Position numbers and translations under genes: made by a program. Positions 61,001-64,000 of a DNA stretch of 64,000 nucleotides are shown piece by piece. Below the pieces are notes generated by a model. It saw only the letters and a program-made list of their open reading frames with translations. It did not search any database and was not told the origin of the DNA. The DNA comes from Apteryx mantelli (taxonomy: Eukaryota; Chordata; Aves; Apterygiformes; Apterygidae). Numbering within the stretch: position 1 is the first letter of the stretch; each line of letters opens with the position of its first letter. The DNA lies in contig NC_089981.1 in the NCBI RefSeq assembly GCF_036417845.1, positions 77,107,268 to 77,171,267 on the forward strand. The letters are read 5' to 3'.

Positions 61001-64000
61001 ACCTTGCCTTTGAACTCTGACTGACTTTTGGCTTTCTTTGGTCACTATATTCTGTTTGGGTGCAAAGCACAAGAGACATTGTAGAAGAAAATTAAAAACA
61101 CAACCTGTTTTTTATAGATTTCCATCCTGCTCTTGTAGACCAGAGATTTGGCTGAGTATCCAAGCAGCTGGATGCTTCATAAGAGCACCTTCAGAGACTT
61201 TAAAGTCTGCTCTTTTACCAGGTGATTTCTAATGGATTGTGCACCCCTCTATAAATAAAAGCAGCATATGTGTATATGTGCACATATACCAGTTATACTG
61301 GGTCTACCTGAAAACAGGTGCCACTGATCCAAAGAAAGAGATTTGTTGTGTTTTTGTTTTTGTTTTTTTATGTGCAGTAATTCTCAGATTGGCTCTGCTC
61401 CCACCGAATGACTTACTTTGCCTTCTGATGAGCTGAAAACTTGCTTTTGCTAAAAGTTTGGGCTTGACTGCCTGGGGTTTTTGGAGAAGGGGCAATAGCA
61501 CACTGGGAATTGTATTTAGAAATTGTACATACGCAATGAACAAAAATAATCTATGCTAATGGCAAACGCTCTTATCAGGAGAATTTTGAAGTACACATGG
61601 CTGTCTCAGCACTCTCCATCTCTAATTCTATTTAAAGCTCCCTGGCAATATGTTCTTCCTCTGGACAGAGGGAGAGGACAGACATTATTTAGGGAAGGGG
61701 CAGTTATCTGATTTTACTGACATTTACTGAACATCAGAATCACAACAAAGCTGGGGTGAGAACTCTTTTGGCAGTTATTGCAGACATGCAAACTCAGTGC
61801 CTAATACTGATGACACAGAACAGATTTTCATGTTTTTGTTGTTGAAACTTCAAAAACCACTCAGAGCTGAGCCTCTTTACCCACTGGTACATACCTGTGA
61901 ACAAGCAGAGCAAACTAAGCCAGAGCTAAAAGGGGGTCTTGTGCAAGTATCCAGATTACAGTCTTTATTTCATTAGAGCATGCATATCAATTTTTATATA
62001 AACAGTTTTTTGGTGCTCCCTCACTACTGAACAGGATATAGGGTCTATTTACTTCTGTCTTGCTCTGCAGGAAAGAGCCTGGCTTACAGGAAAACATTTT
62101 TATACTTTAGCTGGCCCAGCTCAGTAGAATTACCTGCAGAAACCCCTGGAAAGGAAGATGCATGCAGATGAGCTACCTTCCCCTTTTACACTAGTGATCT
62201 TCACTCATGACTGGTCGCTGAAGTTTTCAGTCTGAACTCTCTCATTTTTCTTTAAGATTAGCTCACCGTAAGAACGTGGACGCATAGTTCATTAAGGTCC
62301 CGGTTTAAAAATTCCTCTTTGTCTCCTGAATTTGTTTGAGGGTTTGAAGCCCCTAAACGAATAGCAAGGTTTAAAAAATAAAAATAAAATAAAATAAAAC
62401 CTGTGTACTCTTGCTTGTGCTCTTTCCTGTGGCCCTGTCCATTCTCTTCCACAGCACCTGCAGACAGCACCCTTCTCTGCAGCGTTGCCCAGCTGATTTC
62501 AGGAACTCAGGCCAGCCAGCAAAGGATAGATGGAGAAACAGCAGCCAAGTTAAAAACATAGCAGCGCTAACACTTTCTGAATAGGTGCTGTGAGAAGGGA
62601 CGGGAGAACTGTGAGAAGGGACTGAATAATTCTGATTTGGATTCACTGAAGCAAGGGTTTGATTTATAGCCGATGACCAGAAGCCCCAAAGATGATGCTG
62701 AGGAATATTCCAGAGAAAGCCAGGAATCCTTCAGCTTGTTCAGTCACACTGTTTCTTACAATAAGAAATTCTAGGTGTAACTTCTGAAGGCTGAGCTCTT
62801 GCAAAACTGCAAATCTTCTGTCATAAACTTAGACTAGAAATGTACTTGGTAATGTGGAGCTATTTGTGCCATCTGGCAGCTGTCAGCTTTCTCTATTCAC
62901 TTCCCCCCTACTAATGCAAAACACAGAAACTGGACCTTTTACATCTTGCTACGTGAAAAAGGTTGGTGTCTAGAGGCTTTTTAAGGCCAAACCATTGCCC
63001 TGTTCTGGTGCCTGCTATCTGGGCATCCATTGCAAACATTAATTACCCTGCTCAGCAACAATTATATATTCCTCCTTCTTCTAATATTACTTTATGGCAG
63101 TGCTTCTTCCAAGCACATTGCATATGTCCTCTTAAATACCTGAAATTCACCTCGTACACTTCTTCGAAAGGATTTAAAAAACAGCTGGTGTTTATCTTAT
63201 AGCTATCTCCATTTTTAGCTACAGTTTATTGACCTCCATCATTTTTATCAAAGATAACATTCTCTTTTTTTCTTTTTGCCAGAACATTTACAGCTATTCT
63301 CAAATCTTTTTTAGTCAGTGCTGACACTTTGCTGTAAGCCACCTGTGACATGAAGTGATTAATCTGCTTGTTCTCTGTTTGTGTTATGTCCTGCAAAGAA
63401 GAGAGGCGCCGGGTCAGGCAGGATCTTCAGGGGGGTTGAGGAGAGGTTGTGCCTTGCCCGGAGGGCAGCACAGCGGGAGATGCTCAGGGACAACAGGGTA
63501 AGGCAGGCAGCAGGCAGGGATGGTCACTGCAAGTAGCTGGGAACCCGCCCTGCAAACAGACATAGAGACTGCCACGAAAGCAGTGAGCAGATCACAGCCA
63601 GACCTTCACGATGAGGGAAAGAAACACTCGCTAGAGTCCAGAGTCTGAGTTGGCTGAAGCCAAGCCTGGGAACAAGGATGTTTCCAAAAGTAGACAATGA
63701 GCAAAGGCAGCTTGGTTTATAAATGTCTTTTTTTTTTTTCTAATGTGTTGTGCAGTAACTAGATTACAGTATGTCTAAAAGTGGGGCATTAAAAACCTGG
63801 CTTTGGGGGGTTAAAAGTCTTTTTTTTTTTGTCACTGTGGGATTCATGCTATGGGAAAAAGTCTAGATATACCTGACTTACAGCTCTGGCAGTTGTGGGC
63901 ATGGGCATGGTGCAAGGATAAGAAGGAAAGAAGTGATTTCTCTGGTGGCATTGACTATCGCAGGCTGGATGTCAGCTTCGCAGAACGTGCCAGCATTTCT
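58071..64000. other. Intergenic DNA to the end of the window, no gene seen
   Basis: No conserved exon or RNA gene recognised. Contains T-rich tracts (58459-58471, 63728-63739, 63821-63830), an AAAAT-type simple repeat at 62373-62399, and a GC-richer purine patch at 63405-63520 with no recognisable coding content. Confidence 0.5.
62373..62399. repeat. (AAAAT)n simple repeat
   Basis: About five AAAAT/AAAT units in a row, 'aaaaataaaaataaaataaa'. Confidence 0.8.

Noticed and set aside
1-64000. CRISPR arrays, bacterial operons, rRNA and tRNA genes
   Set aside because: No spaced direct-repeat arrays, no rRNA-like sequence and no tRNA T-loop with matching stems was seen. The DNA is vertebrate nuclear.

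Overview
The window looks like avian nuclear DNA, or possibly another archosaur or sauropsid. It is AT-rich, has spliceosomal introns, carries CR1-type LINE fragments (one ending in the ATTCTATG repeat typical of CR1), an ancient CORE-SINE/MIR-like piece and an LTR-type solo element, and has one sharp CpG island. No bacterial or viral gene set is present. The species cannot be fixed from this sequence.

The only protein-coding gene I can support is DLK1 (delta-like non-canonical Notch ligand 1, also called Pref-1/FA1) on the + strand. Its five coding exons are 33188-33257, 34185-34248, 34726-34856, 40231-40372 and 45837-46578. They join with consensus GT-AG junctions into an intact 382-residue type I membrane protein: signal peptide, six EGF repeats, juxtamembrane stalk, one transmembrane helix and a short tail. 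A CpG island with GC boxes, a CCCT tract and a GCAGC repeat covers the promoter and exon 1. Two AATAAA signals follow the stop codon.

Region by region: 1-32.8 kb is intergenic DNA upstream of DLK1. It holds old CR1-like pieces (about 4.7-5.1, 15.6-16.4, 18.0-19.1 and 27.6-28.0 kb), an 830-bp antisense LTR flanked by a 5-bp repeat (9.55-10.38 kb), a MIR-like SINE (24.6 kb), a purine-rich block (21.6-22.3 kb) and a few motif-dense candidate regulatory patches (14.5, 15.1 and 20.4-20.6 kb). From 32.8 to 47.0 kb is DLK1; its introns carry a 128-bp tandem duplication, an AAT microsatellite, a palindromic MITE-like relic and a sense CR1. From 47 to 64 kb is intergenic DNA with a GC-rich repeat-like block (47.5-48.1 kb), a CR1-like scrap (52.2 kb) and no exon I can recognise.

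In mammals this gene begins the DLK1-DIO3 imprinted domain. I see no sign of MEG3, RTL1, or the domain's microRNA or snoRNA clusters in the 17 kb downstream. I found no previously undescribed multi-gene system. The most useful leads are the LTR with its in-frame internal duplication, the candidate regulatory patches upstream of DLK1, and the repeat architecture of the promoter.
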